NCBI RefSeq assembly: GCF_030145815.1
Contig: NZ_JAIXHL010000024.1
Span: 1 to 64,000, forward strand
From: Sphingomonas sp.
Lineage (GTDB): Bacteria; Pseudomonadota; Alphaproteobacteria; Sphingomonadales; Sphingomonadaceae
DNA length: 64,000 nt
Direction of reading: 5' to 3'
Shown here piece after piece: positions 27,101-35,770 of the stretch (the stretch's first letter is position 1; each line of letters begins with the position of its first letter). The translations under genes were made by a program, and so were the position numbers. Below the pieces are notes generated by a model that worked only from the letters and a program-made list of their open reading frames with translations, did no database searches and was not told the DNA's origin.

Positions 27101-28075
27101 ATGTCGCGCGGCATGATCGATCAGAGCGAACTTCAGGCAATCCTCGCCCCCATCGCCGCCGGGCGCGCCACCGTGCGGGTCGACGGCGCGCGTGCCAGCA
27201 TCATCCTTGACGTCACCGGGCTGCCGGAGGCGGCGCAGGATGCGCTGGAGGCCGATCTGCGCGCTGCCGCGTCGGTGCCGGGGATTGACGAGGTGCGAAT
27301 CGCGCGCACCGCCCAGCGGGTCAACCGCCGCCTGATCGCGGTGGCGAGCGGCAAGGGTGGGGTGGGCAAGTCCACCGTTTCTGCGAATCTCGCCATCGCG
27401 CTGGCGCGGGCGGGGCGGAAGGTCGGGCTGGTCGATGCTGATATCTATGGCCCGTCGCAGCCCAAGCTGATGGGAGTCGAAGGGCGGAAACCGGTCGCGC
27501 ATGACAAGAAGCTGGTGCCGCTCGCGACCGCCTATGGCGTGCCGCTGCTGTCGATGGGCGGGCTGGTCGAGGAAGGGCAGGCGATCGCCTGGCGCGGGCC
27601 GATGGCGGCGGGCGCGCTGACCCAGCTGGTCGATGCCAATTGGGGCGCGGCGGATACGCTGGTGCTCGACCTGCCGCCCGGTACCGGCGACGTCCAGCTG
27701 ACGATGATCCAGAAGCACCGCCCGGCGGGCGCGGTGATCGTCTCGACCCCGCAGGATCTGGCGCTGATCGATGCGACGCGCGCGATCGACCTGTTCGCTA
27801 AGGCCGGCATTCCGGTGATCGGGATCGTCGAGAATATGGCCGGCTACGCCTGCCCGCATTGCGGCGAGGTGTCGGACCCGTTCGGGCGCGGCGGGGCGGA
27901 GGCGGCGGCGGAGCGGTTGGGCGTGCCGTTCCTTGGGCGCATCCCGCTCGACATCGCGATTCGCACCGCTTCGGACGCAGGCGCGCCCCCAGCTGCCGGG
28001 AACGGGGTCGAGGGCGCGGCGTTTGCCGAGGTGGCCGGGAAGGTTGCTGCCTGGCTGGAGACACAGAAAGGCTGA
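27101..28075 (+). CDS. mrp: Mrp/ApbC-type iron-sulfur cluster carrier ATPase
   Basis: A 324-residue P-loop protein of the Mrp/NBP35 family that carries and delivers Fe-S clusters. An N-terminal DUF59/MIP18-like region (about 5-75) precedes the deviant Walker A VASGKGGVGKST and DADIYGPSQPKLMG. The C-terminal CPHC (in YACPHCGEV) supplies the cluster-binding cysteines. Start choice is uncertain: GTG at 27077, ATG at 27101 and ATG at 27113 are in frame; 27101 was chosen for a weak GAAAG upstream. The next gene follows three bases after the stop. Confidence 0.94.
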   Translation: MSRGMIDQSELQAILAPIAAGRATVRVDGARASIILDVTGLPEAAQDALEADLRAAASVPGIDEVRIARTAQRVNRRLIAVASGKGGVGKSTVSANLAIALARAGRKVGLVDADIYGPSQPKLMGVEGRKPVAHDKKLVPLATAYGVPLLSMGGLVEEGQAIAWRGPMAAGALTQLVDANWGAADTLVLDLPPGTGDVQLTMIQKHRPAGAVIVSTPQDLALIDATRAIDLFAKAGIPVIGIVENMAGYACPHCGEVSDPFGRGGAEAAAERLGVPFLGRIPLDIAIRTASDAGAPPAAGNGVEGAAFAEVAGKVAAWLETQKG

Positions 28076-28078
28076 CCC

Positions 28079-28519
28079 ATGCCCCTCACCAATGACGCCG
28101 ACATCAAGGCGCTGCTCGAAGGCGCGCGGACGATCGCGCTGGTCGGGGCAAGCGACAGGCCGGATCGGCCGAGCTATCGGGTGATGGCGATGCTGCAGGA
28201 CCATGGCTATCGCGTCATTCCGGTCAATCCGCAGATCACCGGCGAGCATCTGCACGGCGAGTTCGTGTTCCGGGAGCTCGCCCAGATTGGCGAGCCGATC
28301 GATATTGTCGACATCTTCCGCCGACCGATCGCGGCTGGTGAGGCGGTGGATGAGGCGATTGCGGTGGGGGCCAAGGCCGTGTGGATGCAGCTTGGCGTCA
28401 TCAACGAAGACGCCGCCGCGCGGGCCGAGGTGGCGGGGTTGATGGTGGTGATGGACCGCTGTCCGGCGATTGAAATTCCCCGGCTAGGTGTCGCCAAGAT
28501 CGTGCAGGGTGGCGACTAG
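28079..28519 (+). CDS. CoA-binding protein (YccU-like)
   Basis: A 146-residue Rossmann-fold CoA-binding protein. The family stretches ALVGASDRPDRPSYRVM, HGYRVIPVNP, IDIVDIFRRP and AVWMQLGVINEDAA are intact. The family role is undefined; some members bind CoA and regulate metabolism. It is three bases downstream of mrp and likely co-transcribed. The final 36 bases overlap the 3' end of the convergent kynureninase-like gene. Confidence 0.9.
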   Translation: MPLTNDADIKALLEGARTIALVGASDRPDRPSYRVMAMLQDHGYRVIPVNPQITGEHLHGEFVFRELAQIGEPIDIVDIFRRPIAAGEAVDEAIAVGAKAVWMQLGVINEDAAARAEVAGLMVVMDRCPAIEIPRLGVAKIVQGGD

Positions 28520-29638
28520 CCGGTCGACGTCACGGGCGTCGTGGTAGAGTCCGAAGCCGATCCGCAGCACATCGCCGCGGACATCGGTGATGATGTCTTG
28601 ATCCATCAGCGCGGCTTTCCATGTCGGGGCTTGCGATGAACGCAGCGCGAGGAAGCGGGCGCGCGGGTCGCTGCCGGGGTTGAGCAATTCTGCGTCGGCG
28701 AGGCGCGTTTCGGGTAGGGCGGCGAGGAGCTGTTCGCGGAGCGGTGCGATATGCGCGTTGATCGCTGCAGTGCTCAGCCCCTCCTCGGCCAGCATGTCGC
28801 GGACGGCGACGAGGCGATAGAGGCCGCTTGGGTCGAACGTCGACCCCATGAAGCGCATCGCATCGGCGGCATAGCCGATCCGGCCGGGCGGCGGGGCTTC
28901 GAGATCGGCGAATTCGGCATACCAGCCGGTGATTTCCGGGCGCGGGCCGAAGCCGGGCGGGCAGTGGAGGAAGGCGACGCCTTCCCCCGCCATGGCGTAT
29001 TTGTACCCGCCGGCGGTGTAGAAGATGCGGTCGGCAACCACCGACAGGTCGGTCTCCATCGCCATGAAGCCGTGATAGCCGTCGACTACGACCCATGGCC
29101 CGTCGGGTTGGGCCAGCGCGGCAAGCTCGCCCACGGCCGCGAACACCGCGCCCGTCTCGAACATCACCTGGCTCACGAAGATCAGGTCGTGCGTCCCCTC
29201 CCGCGCCGCAGCAATGAAGCGAGCGTCGAAGTCAGGCCCGCGCGCCACCGTGTCGAGCGCAATCCGGCCGCTTTCGATCCAGCGCTGCGCCTGGCGGCGG
29301 AAGCTGTGAAACTCGCCGTCGCTGGCGAGGATGCGGAGCGGGCGCTCGCTGCGGGCGGAGACGATGCGCAGGATCAGGTCGTGCGTGTTTCCTGCGAACA
29401 CGACTGAAGCGGGATCGGGCAGCACCAGTTCGGCCGCGACATGCGCCTGCGCGGCGGGCCAGATCTCGCCCATCACCCGGTCCCATTTGCGGTCGGCGAG
29501 CCGGGCGGCGTCCTGCCATGCCGCCTGATGACCGACGAACGAGGCATCGGGCCAGAGGTGGTGGCTGTGCGCCGCGAAGTGCAGTCGGTCGGGGGCTGCG
29601 GCGATGGAGCGCTGGAAGAGGTGCTTGTAAGACGTCAC
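28484..29638 (-). CDS. kynU: Kynureninase-like PLP enzyme (class V aminotransferase fold)
   Basis: A 384-residue fold type I PLP enzyme. The cofactor lysine lies in TAGGYKYAMAGEGVAFLH and the phosphate-site segments FAGNTHDLILRI and DGEFHSFRRQ are visible. Kynureninase cleaves kynurenine to anthranilate and alanine; that identity rests mainly on tight coupling to tryptophan 2,3-dioxygenase, because the protein is a little short for classical KynU. The GTG at 29638 overlaps the dioxygenase stop (GTGA). A longer open frame upstream lies within the dioxygenase and was rejected. A different class V enzyme is possible. Confidence 0.78.
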   Translation of the reverse strand: MTSYKHLFQRSIAAAPDRLHFAAHSHHLWPDASFVGHQAAWQDAARLADRKWDRVMGEIWPAAQAHVAAELVLPDPASVVFAGNTHDLILRIVSARSERPLRILASDGEFHSFRRQAQRWIESGRIALDTVARGPDFDARFIAAAREGTHDLIFVSQVMFETGAVFAAVGELAALAQPDGPWVVVDGYHGFMAMETDLSVVADRIFYTAGGYKYAMAGEGVAFLHCPPGFGPRPEITGWYAEFADLEAPPPGRIGYAADAMRFMGSTFDPSGLYRLVAVRDMLAEEGLSTAAINAHIAPLREQLLAALPETRLADAELLNPGSDPRARFLALRSSQAPTWKAALMDQDIITDVRGDVLRIGFGLYHDARDVDRLVATLHDLGDT

Positions 29639-30438
29639 AGCAGCGTCCGCAGCGACCAGAGTTCGGGGAAGGCGCGCTTGGTCAGGGTCGACGTAAGGTA
29701 GGACGCGCCTGGGGTGCCGCCGGTGCCGGGCTTCATGCCGATCACGCGGGTGACGGTCAGCACATGCTTGTGCCGCCATGTAGCGAGGGCGTCGTCGATA
29801 TCGACCAGCTTTTCGGCGAGCTGGTACAGCTCCCAATGCGTTCCCGGCTCGCGATAGACGTGCGCCCATGCGGCTTCGACTTGCGGATCGGCGTCATAGG
29901 GCTTGGCCCAGTCGCGGTTCAGCGCGGATTCCGGCAGGCCGAACCCGGCGCGGGCGAGCGCGGCATTGGCCTCATCCCACAGGCTCGGTGCGGCACCGTA
30001 ACGCTCGGTCAGCGGCCCCGGCACCCCGCCGCCGCGCACCCCCAGCAGGGTTTCGACCGCGCGAAACTGGTCCGACTGGAACCCGCTGCTCGATCCGAGG
30101 ACATCGCGGAAGCGGGTATAGTCGCTCGGCGTCATCGTGGTCAGGATTTCCCACGACAGCGTCATCACCGCCTGAATCCGGCTGACCCGCGCCAGCCCCT
30201 TATACGCCTCGACCAGACGGTCACCGCGCACCAGGTCGAGCGCGACCTCGAGCTCGGCAATCATCTGCTTGAGCCACAGTTCCTTGGTCTGGTGGATGAC
30301 GATGAACAGCAGTTCGTCATGCTCGTCCGAAATCGGATGCTGTGCGCTCAGCAGCTGGTCGAGCGCGAGGTAGCGCCCATAGGTCATCGGGTCGGTCATG
30401 CCGGTGTCAGCCGGGGCGGGGGACGGGGTTGGTCGCAT
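29635..30438 (-). CDS. kynA: Tryptophan 2,3-dioxygenase
   Basis: A 267-residue heme dioxygenase that opens the indole ring of tryptophan to N-formylkynurenine. Diagnostic stretches are TYGRYLALDQLLSAQ, DELLFIVIHQTKELWLKQ, SSGFQSDQFR and the C-terminal RHKHVLTVTRVIGMKPGTGG, which holds the proximal heme histidine region. The ATG at 30438 was chosen; an ATG at 30462 is an alternative, and more upstream frame would enter dapD. It is coupled to the kynureninase-like gene. No kynurenine formamidase gene is present in this window. Confidence 0.95.
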   Translation of the reverse strand: MRPTPSPAPADTGMTDPMTYGRYLALDQLLSAQHPISDEHDELLFIVIHQTKELWLKQMIAELEVALDLVRGDRLVEAYKGLARVSRIQAVMTLSWEILTTMTPSDYTRFRDVLGSSSGFQSDQFRAVETLLGVRGGGVPGPLTERYGAAPSLWDEANAALARAGFGLPESALNRDWAKPYDADPQVEAAWAHVYREPGTHWELYQLAEKLVDIDDALATWRHKHVLTVTRVIGMKPGTGGTPGASYLTSTLTKRAFPELWSLRTLL

Positions 30439-30500
30439 GCGATACGGGTTAGCGCATCGCATGCCGTGTAGGAAAACCGTTTCTGCGCCCCGCGCGCCGA

Positions 30501-31304
30501 TCAATCCCGCAGCAGTTCGTTGATTCCGGTCTTGCTGCGGGTCTGGGCGTCGACCGTCTTGACGATCACCGCGCAATAGAGGCCGGGGCCGCCGTCCGTG
30601 CCGTGGAGGGTGCCGGGGACGACGACCGCATAGGGCGGCACTTCGCCGCGATAGATGTGGCCGGTGGCGCGGTCGACGATCTTGGTGCTGGCGCCCAAAT
30701 AGACGCCCATCGAGAGGACCGCACCTTCGCCGACGCGGACGCCTTCGGCGACTTCGGCGCGCGCGCCGATGAAGGCGCCGTCGCCGATGATCACCGGATC
30801 GGCCTGAAGCGGTTCGAGCACGCCGCCGATGCCGACTCCGCCGGAGAGGTGGACGTTCTTGCCGATCTGCGCGCAGCTGCCGACGGTCGCCCAGGTATCG
30901 ACCATCGTGCCTTCACCGACGAACGCGCCGATGTTCACGAAGCTGGGCATCAGCACGACGTTGCGGCCGATATGCGCGCCGTGACGCACCACGCTGCCCG
31001 GGACCTGACGGAAGCCCGCGGCGCGGAAGGTGGCGTCGTCCCAGCCGGCGGTCTTGAGCGGCACCTTGTCGAAGCCGCCCGCCATCACCGCGTTGTCGTT
31101 GAGGCGGAAGGAGAGGAGCACGGCCTTTTTGAGCCACTGATTGACCTGCCAGCCACCGTCCACCGGCTCGGCGACGCGCGCGGCACCGCTGTCGAGCAGA
31201 TTGAGCGCCTCGGCCACTGCGTCGCGCACCGCGCCGGTGGTGGCGAGCGAGATGTTGGCGCGGTCTTCCCAGGCGGCGTCGATCGTGGCGGCGAGGTCGG
31301 TCAT
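30501..31304 (-). CDS. dapD: 2,3,4,5-tetrahydropyridine-2,6-dicarboxylate N-succinyltransferase
   Basis: A 267-residue left-handed beta-helix acyltransferase of the succinylase branch of lysine/diaminopimelate synthesis. The N-terminal helical domain (1-95) ends with a W-DDATFRAAGFRQVPGS region, then come hexapeptide repeats with GAFVGEGTMVDTWATVGSCA, and the C-terminal GPGLYCAVIVKTVDAQTRSK. Length is normal. AGGAG precedes the ATG. It overlaps the upstream HAD hydrolase stop by four bases and is 62 bases ahead of the dioxygenase start. Confidence 0.97.
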   Translation of the reverse strand: MTDLAATIDAAWEDRANISLATTGAVRDAVAEALNLLDSGAARVAEPVDGGWQVNQWLKKAVLLSFRLNDNAVMAGGFDKVPLKTAGWDDATFRAAGFRQVPGSVVRHGAHIGRNVVLMPSFVNIGAFVGEGTMVDTWATVGSCAQIGKNVHLSGGVGIGGVLEPLQADPVIIGDGAFIGARAEVAEGVRVGEGAVLSMGVYLGASTKIVDRATGHIYRGEVPPYAVVVPGTLHGTDGGPGLYCAVIVKTVDAQTRSKTGINELLRD

Positions 31305-31966
31305 GGATGCTCCTGAATGGTTTCGAGCCAGTGGCAGATGTCGTGGGTGATGAAGTCGATGAAGCTGCGGTCGGCGTCAGGCGCCTGTTCGGAGCCATTG
31401 TCGACCCAGACGGTGGTCATCCCGATCGCCTTGGCGGGCGCGAGGTTGCGCGCCATGTCCTCGACGAACAGCGCCCGTTTCGGGTCGATGCGGTACGCCT
31501 CGCACACGCTGGCATAGGCGTGGGGGTGCGGCTTTGGGTGGTAGCTGCTGGCGTGGACGTCGTGGATCGCCTCGAAATGCTCGCGGATGCCGAGACGGTC
31601 GAGCACCTTCTCGGCATAGGGCGCATCGGCGTTGGTGAAGACGATCTTGCGGCCCGGCAGCTTTGCGATCGCGGCGGCGAGCGGGGCGTTGTGTTCGAGC
31701 ACATCCATCTCGATGTCGTGGACGTCGGCGAGGTACTCGTAAGGATCGACGCCATGATCGGCCATCAGCCCGGCGAGTGTAGTGCCGTGGCTGATGAAAT
31801 AGTCCTTCTGCACCCGGTGCGCGGTGTCGGGATCGAGGTTGAGCAGCCGCGCGACATAGGCGCCGATCCGCGCATTCATCTGCGGAAACAGGTCGGCGCT
31901 GCCCGGATAGAGCGTGTTGTCGAGGTCGAACAACCAGGCGTCGATATGGGCGAGGTCGGGGCGCAT
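31301..31966 (-). CDS. HAD-family pyrimidine 5'-nucleotidase-like hydrolase
   Basis: A 221-residue haloacid dehalogenase-fold phosphatase. Motif I is WLFDLDNTLYPG (nucleophile Asp near residue 13), motif II is IVFTNAD, and motifs III/IV are KPHPHAY and LFVEDMARNL. This pattern fits the SDT1/pyrimidine 5'-nucleotidase subfamily. The ATG at 31966 was chosen because the further open frame upstream runs through the hairpin-rich gap. It is coupled to dapD through an ATGA overlap; no lysine-pathway role is evident. Confidence 0.88.
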   Translation of the reverse strand: MRPDLAHIDAWLFDLDNTLYPGSADLFPQMNARIGAYVARLLNLDPDTAHRVQKDYFISHGTTLAGLMADHGVDPYEYLADVHDIEMDVLEHNAPLAAAIAKLPGRKIVFTNADAPYAEKVLDRLGIREHFEAIHDVHASSYHPKPHPHAYASVCEAYRIDPKRALFVEDMARNLAPAKAIGMTTVWVDNGSEQAPDADRSFIDFITHDICHWLETIQEHP

Positions 31967-32234
31967 GGCCGGGCGTTTAGGGGGGATGGCGGCGCAGGGG
32001 AAGAAGGAGAAAGTTGGCGCGCACAAAGGCACGAAGCCGCCCCAGGCTGTGGTGGAGGGGCGGCTGCGCGGGCAGCCGTGGACAGCTCGGCAAAATTCCG
32101 CCCTCTGCGAGGGCGGCCCCTCCGTCAGCGCTTCGCGCTGCCACCTCCCCCAGCAAGCTGGGGGAGGAATTGGTTGGCCTTTGCCAAGTCCATCTTGAGG
32201 TGCAAAACGCAACCGGCCTTCCCATCTCCCGGTC
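31967..32234. repeat. Intergenic region with three GC-rich hairpins
   Basis: The 268-base divergent gap contains three compact stem-loops: an 8-bp stem at 32098-32116, a 6-bp stem at 32126-32140, and an 11-bp perfect stem with an AA loop at 32144-32167. No T-tract follows them. They resemble dispersed intergenic palindromes of sphingomonad genomes (inference). The promoter of the LLM oxidoreductase gene must lie in the remainder, around 32168-32230, and that of the HAD gene near 31970-32040; no clear -35/-10 pair was found. Confidence 0.7.
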
Positions 32235-33230
32235 ATGACAGCCTATTCCCTGCTCGACCTCGTCCCGATCCTTCAGGGCGGGACTGCCAGCCAGTCCTTT
32301 GCCAACGCCGCTGACCTTGCGCGCCATGCCGAGGCCGAAGGGTTCTCGCGTTACTGGGTCGCCGAGCATCACGGCATGGCCGGCATCGCGAGTGCCGCGA
32401 CGGCGGTGGTGATTGCGCATGTCGGCGCGGCGACTTCAACGATCCGGGTCGGCGCGGGCGGGATCATGTTGCCCAACCATGCGCCGTTGGTGATCGCCGA
32501 ACAGTTCGGCACGCTCGACGCGCTGTTCCCGGGGCGGATCGACCTGGGGCTGGGGCGTGCGCCGGGGAGCGACATGACGGTGGCGCGGGCGCTGCGGCGG
32601 ACGCTGGAGAGCAGCCCCGATGGCTTCCCGCGCGATGTGATGGAGCTGCAAAGCTATTTCGCCGATGACGGCCAGACCGGCATCCGCGCAGTGCCGGGCG
32701 GCGGGGCGAAACCGGAATTGTGGATATTGGGATCGAGCCTGTACGGCGCGCAGCTCGCGGCGGCATTGGGGCTGCCCTATGCCTTCGCGTCGCACTTTGC
32801 GCCGTCCGCGCTGGACGAGGCGCTGGAGGTATATCGGCGTCAGTTCCGGCCCTCGGCGGTGCTCGACCGGCCCTATGCCATGGCTGGCTTCAACGTCTTT
32901 GCCGCCGATACCGATGCCGAGGCCGAGTTGCTCGCCAGCTCGATGCAGCAGGCGTTTGTCGCACTGCGCACCACCGGGACCGGGGTGCCCCTGCCGCCGC
33001 CGGTGCCCGGCTATCGCGACAGCCTGCCGCCCCAGGCGCGGGCGATGCTGGACCATGTGCTGGAGTGCACCGCGATCGGCGGGCCGGAGGCGATCCGCGC
33101 GGGGCTGAAGGGGTACATCGCGCGCACCGGGGTGGATGAGGTGATGCTGACCAGCTCGATCTTCGACCGTGACGCGCGCAAAAAGAGCCTGTCGATCGCC
33201 GCCGCCGCGATGCGCCATCTGGCCGCCTGA
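32235..33230 (+). CDS. LLM-class (luciferase-like) flavin-dependent oxidoreductase
   Basis: A 331-residue bacterial-luciferase-like TIM barrel of the YhbW/MsnO8-type group. Characteristic stretches are YSLLDLVPI at the N-terminus, RYWVAEHHGMAGIASAA, GGIMLPNHAPLVIAEQFG and PGRIDLGLGRAPG. Such enzymes use FMNH2 or F420; FMN is expected in this lineage. Substrate is unknown. It stands alone, divergent from the HAD-dapD operon. Confidence 0.92.
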   Translation: MTAYSLLDLVPILQGGTASQSFANAADLARHAEAEGFSRYWVAEHHGMAGIASAATAVVIAHVGAATSTIRVGAGGIMLPNHAPLVIAEQFGTLDALFPGRIDLGLGRAPGSDMTVARALRRTLESSPDGFPRDVMELQSYFADDGQTGIRAVPGGGAKPELWILGSSLYGAQLAAALGLPYAFASHFAPSALDEALEVYRRQFRPSAVLDRPYAMAGFNVFAADTDAEAELLASSMQQAFVALRTTGTGVPLPPPVPGYRDSLPPQARAMLDHVLECTAIGGPEAIRAGLKGYIARTGVDEVMLTSSIFDRDARKKSLSIAAAAMRHLAA

Positions 33231-33303
33231 ATCCCGCCTGAATTAGCCGCCACCACGGGGAGCGGGGGCTGTTCAGGGGGCTGAACGAGGGAGTTGTCGG
33301 CAC

Positions 33304-33471
33304 ATGTCCGCATCCAAGCCAGCCATCAGATGCCATCTCGGCATCCACCGTCCGCGCCGCCGCGACCGTCCCGGCCGAGGAGAATTTGAGACACAGTGCC
33401 GCGATTGTGGATGCGATCTGGTGCTGAGCCCTGTGACGGGCCGGTGGCGGTTTTCCGGGGTGATGGGCTAG
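33304..33471 (+). CDS. Small Cys/His (zinc-ribbon-like) protein
   Basis: A 55-residue basic protein with C10-H11-L-x2-H15 followed after 16 residues by C32-x2-C35-G, then a conserved-looking TGRWRF. The four Cys/His positions look like a metal site. The gene at 54805 carries the same pattern (CHLxxHxP, a 15-residue gap, CxxCG, then WR), so this is a genuine small family rather than a chance frame. A GAGGGAG ribosome-binding site lies about eleven bases upstream of the ATG. Function unknown. Confidence 0.72.
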   Translation: MSASKPAIRCHLGIHRPRRRDRPGRGEFETQCRDCGCDLVLSPVTGRWRFSGVMG

Positions 33472-33490
33472 GGTGGCTGGCTATTCCTGC

Positions 33491-33597
33491 CGTCACCCCG
33501 CGAAAGCGGGGGCCCGTCTCGCGAACTGTCCGCTCGCCGCGCCGGTGCGATTTACCGATTCTGAAGGAGATGGGCCCCCGCTTTCGCGGGGGTGACG
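33491..33597. repeat. Paired palindromic repeat (twin-hairpin element)
   Basis: A 25-base arm at 33491-33515 reappears as its reverse complement at 33572-33597 with one extra G, separated by 56 bases. Each arm alone also folds: CCCCGC-GAAA-GCGGGG, a GNRA-type tetraloop. The twin-hairpin layout is shared with the element at 57029-57112. It occupies most of the gap between the small Cys/His gene and the convergent histidine kinase gene. Confidence 0.85.
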
Positions 33598-33616
33598 ATC
33601 TTGGTTCCGATCGGTG

Positions 33617-35077
33617 TCAGCCTGCCGCCGCCGGTAGCCGCAGCCGCACCATCAGTCCGCCGAGGTCCTCGCTTTCCTCCAGCGTAACAGTGCCGTCGTA
33701 AATCTCCGCGACATCGCGGACGATGGCGAGGCCGAGGCCGGTGCCGGGCTTGCCAGTGTCGAGCCGCACGCCGCGATCAAAGATGCGGATGCGGTCGGCC
33801 TCGGGGATGCCGGTGCCGTCGTCCTCGACCAGGATCTCGACGAAGCCCGCCTCGATCCGGACGGTGATGAACACGCTGCCCCCGCCATATTTGGCGGCGT
33901 TTTCAACGAGATTGCCCATGATCTCGTCCAGGTCCTGACGCTCGATATGCGCGATCAGATCCTTGGGTCCGTCAGTGTCGATACGGACATGGGGGTAGAG
34001 GCGGGCGACCGCGCGCTCGACCGATTCGACGCTGGGCCAGACCGGCGCGCGACTGTGCGCGCTGCCGCGACGGCCGACCGCGCGGGCGCGGGCGAGGTGG
34101 TGGTCGACCTGTCGCCGCATCGTCCGCGCCTCGCGCACCACCGTCGCGGGCAGGTCATCGGACTGCGCCGTCGCGGCGTTCATGATGACGGTCAGCGGGG
34201 TCTTGAGCGCATGGGCGAGGTTGCCGGCGTGGCGTCGCGCTTCCTCGGCCTGGCGGTCGTTATGCGCGACGAGGCCGTTCAATTCCTCCACTAGCGGCGC
34301 GACCTCGGCGGGCATCGCGCCGTCGATCCGGGGGGTCTCGCCGGTGCGCAGCTTCTGGATGGCGATGCGCAGTTTGCGCAGCGGAAGCAGACCGTACCAG
34401 GTTTGCAGCGCCGCCATCGCGATCAGCCCGGCGGCGAGCAGCAGGAAGCTGCGGACCAGCGTCTTGCGCAGCGCCTCGATCTGCGCGTCGAGCACGTCAC
34501 GCGTCTGGGCAACCTGGAAGCGCCAGCGGACCGGCGATCCGGGTAGCCGCACGTCGCGCTCGACGATGCGCAGTCGCTGGTCGAGCTGGTCCGAGTCGTA
34601 AGTGTGCAACTCGAGATCGTTGTGCTGCATTCCGGTGTCGAGGCGACGGTCCCACAGCGAGCGTGAGGGAAACGGCTCATATCCCGGTCCCGACACCTGC
34701 CAATACAGACCCGAATAAGGTTCGAGAAAGCGTTGGTCGGACAGCTGGCGGTTGAAGGCGACGTTGCCATTGGGGTCCAGCTCGGCCGACACGATCAGCG
34801 AGGTCAGGATATATTCCAGTCCTTCGTCGAAATTGCGTGTGACCGCATTGGTCAGCACGCGATCGAGCGCGAAGCCCCCCCCGGCCAGCAACAGCGAGAT
34901 CCATGCGGCCGCAATCAGGATCATGCGGCGGCTGAGTGAGCCGGTGCTTGGGGTGTAGCTGCGCGGGGCCGGGTCGCCGGGGCGAGTCTCCACCGGCGCT
35001 GCCACGTCCTGCGCCGGCGCGCGGCGCACGAACGGGAAGGATCGCGACAGCGTCAGGCCGAACGGGAGCTCAGGCAC
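33617..35077 (-). CDS. Sensor histidine kinase (PhoQ-like)
   Basis: A 486-residue membrane sensor kinase: a first membrane helix at about 52-72, a periplasmic domain to about 215, a second helix near 222-240, a HAMP-like linker, then the H-box RHAGNLAHALKTPLTVIMNA and the ATPase domain with N-box MGNLVENAAKYG, EDDGTGIP and GKPGTGLGLAIV. The H-box form (HALKTPL) is the PhoQ-type. The GTG at 35077 overlaps the response regulator stop by eight bases. The signal is unknown. Confidence 0.9.
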   Translation of the reverse strand: MPELPFGLTLSRSFPFVRRAPAQDVAAPVETRPGDPAPRSYTPSTGSLSRRMILIAAAWISLLLAGGGFALDRVLTNAVTRNFDEGLEYILTSLIVSAELDPNGNVAFNRQLSDQRFLEPYSGLYWQVSGPGYEPFPSRSLWDRRLDTGMQHNDLELHTYDSDQLDQRLRIVERDVRLPGSPVRWRFQVAQTRDVLDAQIEALRKTLVRSFLLLAAGLIAMAALQTWYGLLPLRKLRIAIQKLRTGETPRIDGAMPAEVAPLVEELNGLVAHNDRQAEEARRHAGNLAHALKTPLTVIMNAATAQSDDLPATVVREARTMRRQVDHHLARARAVGRRGSAHSRAPVWPSVESVERAVARLYPHVRIDTDGPKDLIAHIERQDLDEIMGNLVENAAKYGGGSVFITVRIEAGFVEILVEDDGTGIPEADRIRIFDRGVRLDTGKPGTGLGLAIVRDVAEIYDGTVTLEESEDLGGLMVRLRLPAAAG

Positions 35078-35744
35078 CGGCCTCCGCCGGTTCTTCGAGG
35101 CTGTAGCCAAGACCGCGGATCGTGGTGATGACGTCGGCACCCAGCTTCTTGCGGATGCGCGTCACGAACACCTCGATCGTGTTCGAATCGCGATCGAAAT
35201 CCTGGTCGTAGATATGTTCGATCAGCTCGGTGCGGCTGACCACCTTGCCCTTGTGATGGAGCAGATAGGACAGGAGCTTATATTCCTGCGCGGTCAGCTT
35301 CACCGGCTCGCCGGCCTTGGTCACCTTGCCGCTGCGCGTGTCGAGGCGGATGTCGCCCGCGATCAGCTCGGCGCTGGCATTGCCCGACGCGCGGCGGATC
35401 AGCGCGCGCAGGCGCGCGATCAGCTCCTCGGACTGGAAGGGCTTGGCGACATAGTCGTCGGCGCCCGCGTCGAGCCCGGCGACCTTGTCCGACCAGCTGT
35501 CGCGCGCGGTGAGCACCAGCACCGGGGTAGTCTTGCCCTCCTTGCGCCAGCGGTCGAGCACGGTCAGCCCGTCCACTTCGGGCAGGCCGAGGTCGAGGAC
35601 GATCGCGTCATAGGCCTCGGTCGAGCCGAGATAATGACCTTCCTCGCCATCGCTCGCGGTGTCGACCGCATAGCCCGCGCCCTCAAGCGTGGACTGAAGC
35701 TGGTTGCGGAGATTGGGTTCGTCCTCGACGATCAGAACGCGCAT
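35070..35744 (-). CDS. OmpR/PhoP-family response regulator
   Basis: A 224-residue two-domain regulator. The receiver has the acidic pair E7/D8, the phosphoacceptor D51 in IVLDLGLPEVDG and the lysine of DDYVAKPF (about 101). The C-terminal winged helix includes LTAQEYKLLSYLLHHKGKVV and ending VITTIRGLGYSLE. It is placed between the PepSY gene (26 bases upstream) and the histidine kinase (eight-base overlap), so the three form one signalling operon. Confidence 0.94.
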   Translation of the reverse strand: MRVLIVEDEPNLRNQLQSTLEGAGYAVDTASDGEEGHYLGSTEAYDAIVLDLGLPEVDGLTVLDRWRKEGKTTPVLVLTARDSWSDKVAGLDAGADDYVAKPFQSEELIARLRALIRRASGNASAELIAGDIRLDTRSGKVTKAGEPVKLTAQEYKLLSYLLHHKGKVVSRTELIEHIYDQDFDRDSNTIEVFVTRIRKKLGADVITTIRGLGYSLEEPAEAGA

Positions 35745-35770
35745 CGGTGTTTTCCCTCTTTAGCGCCGGG

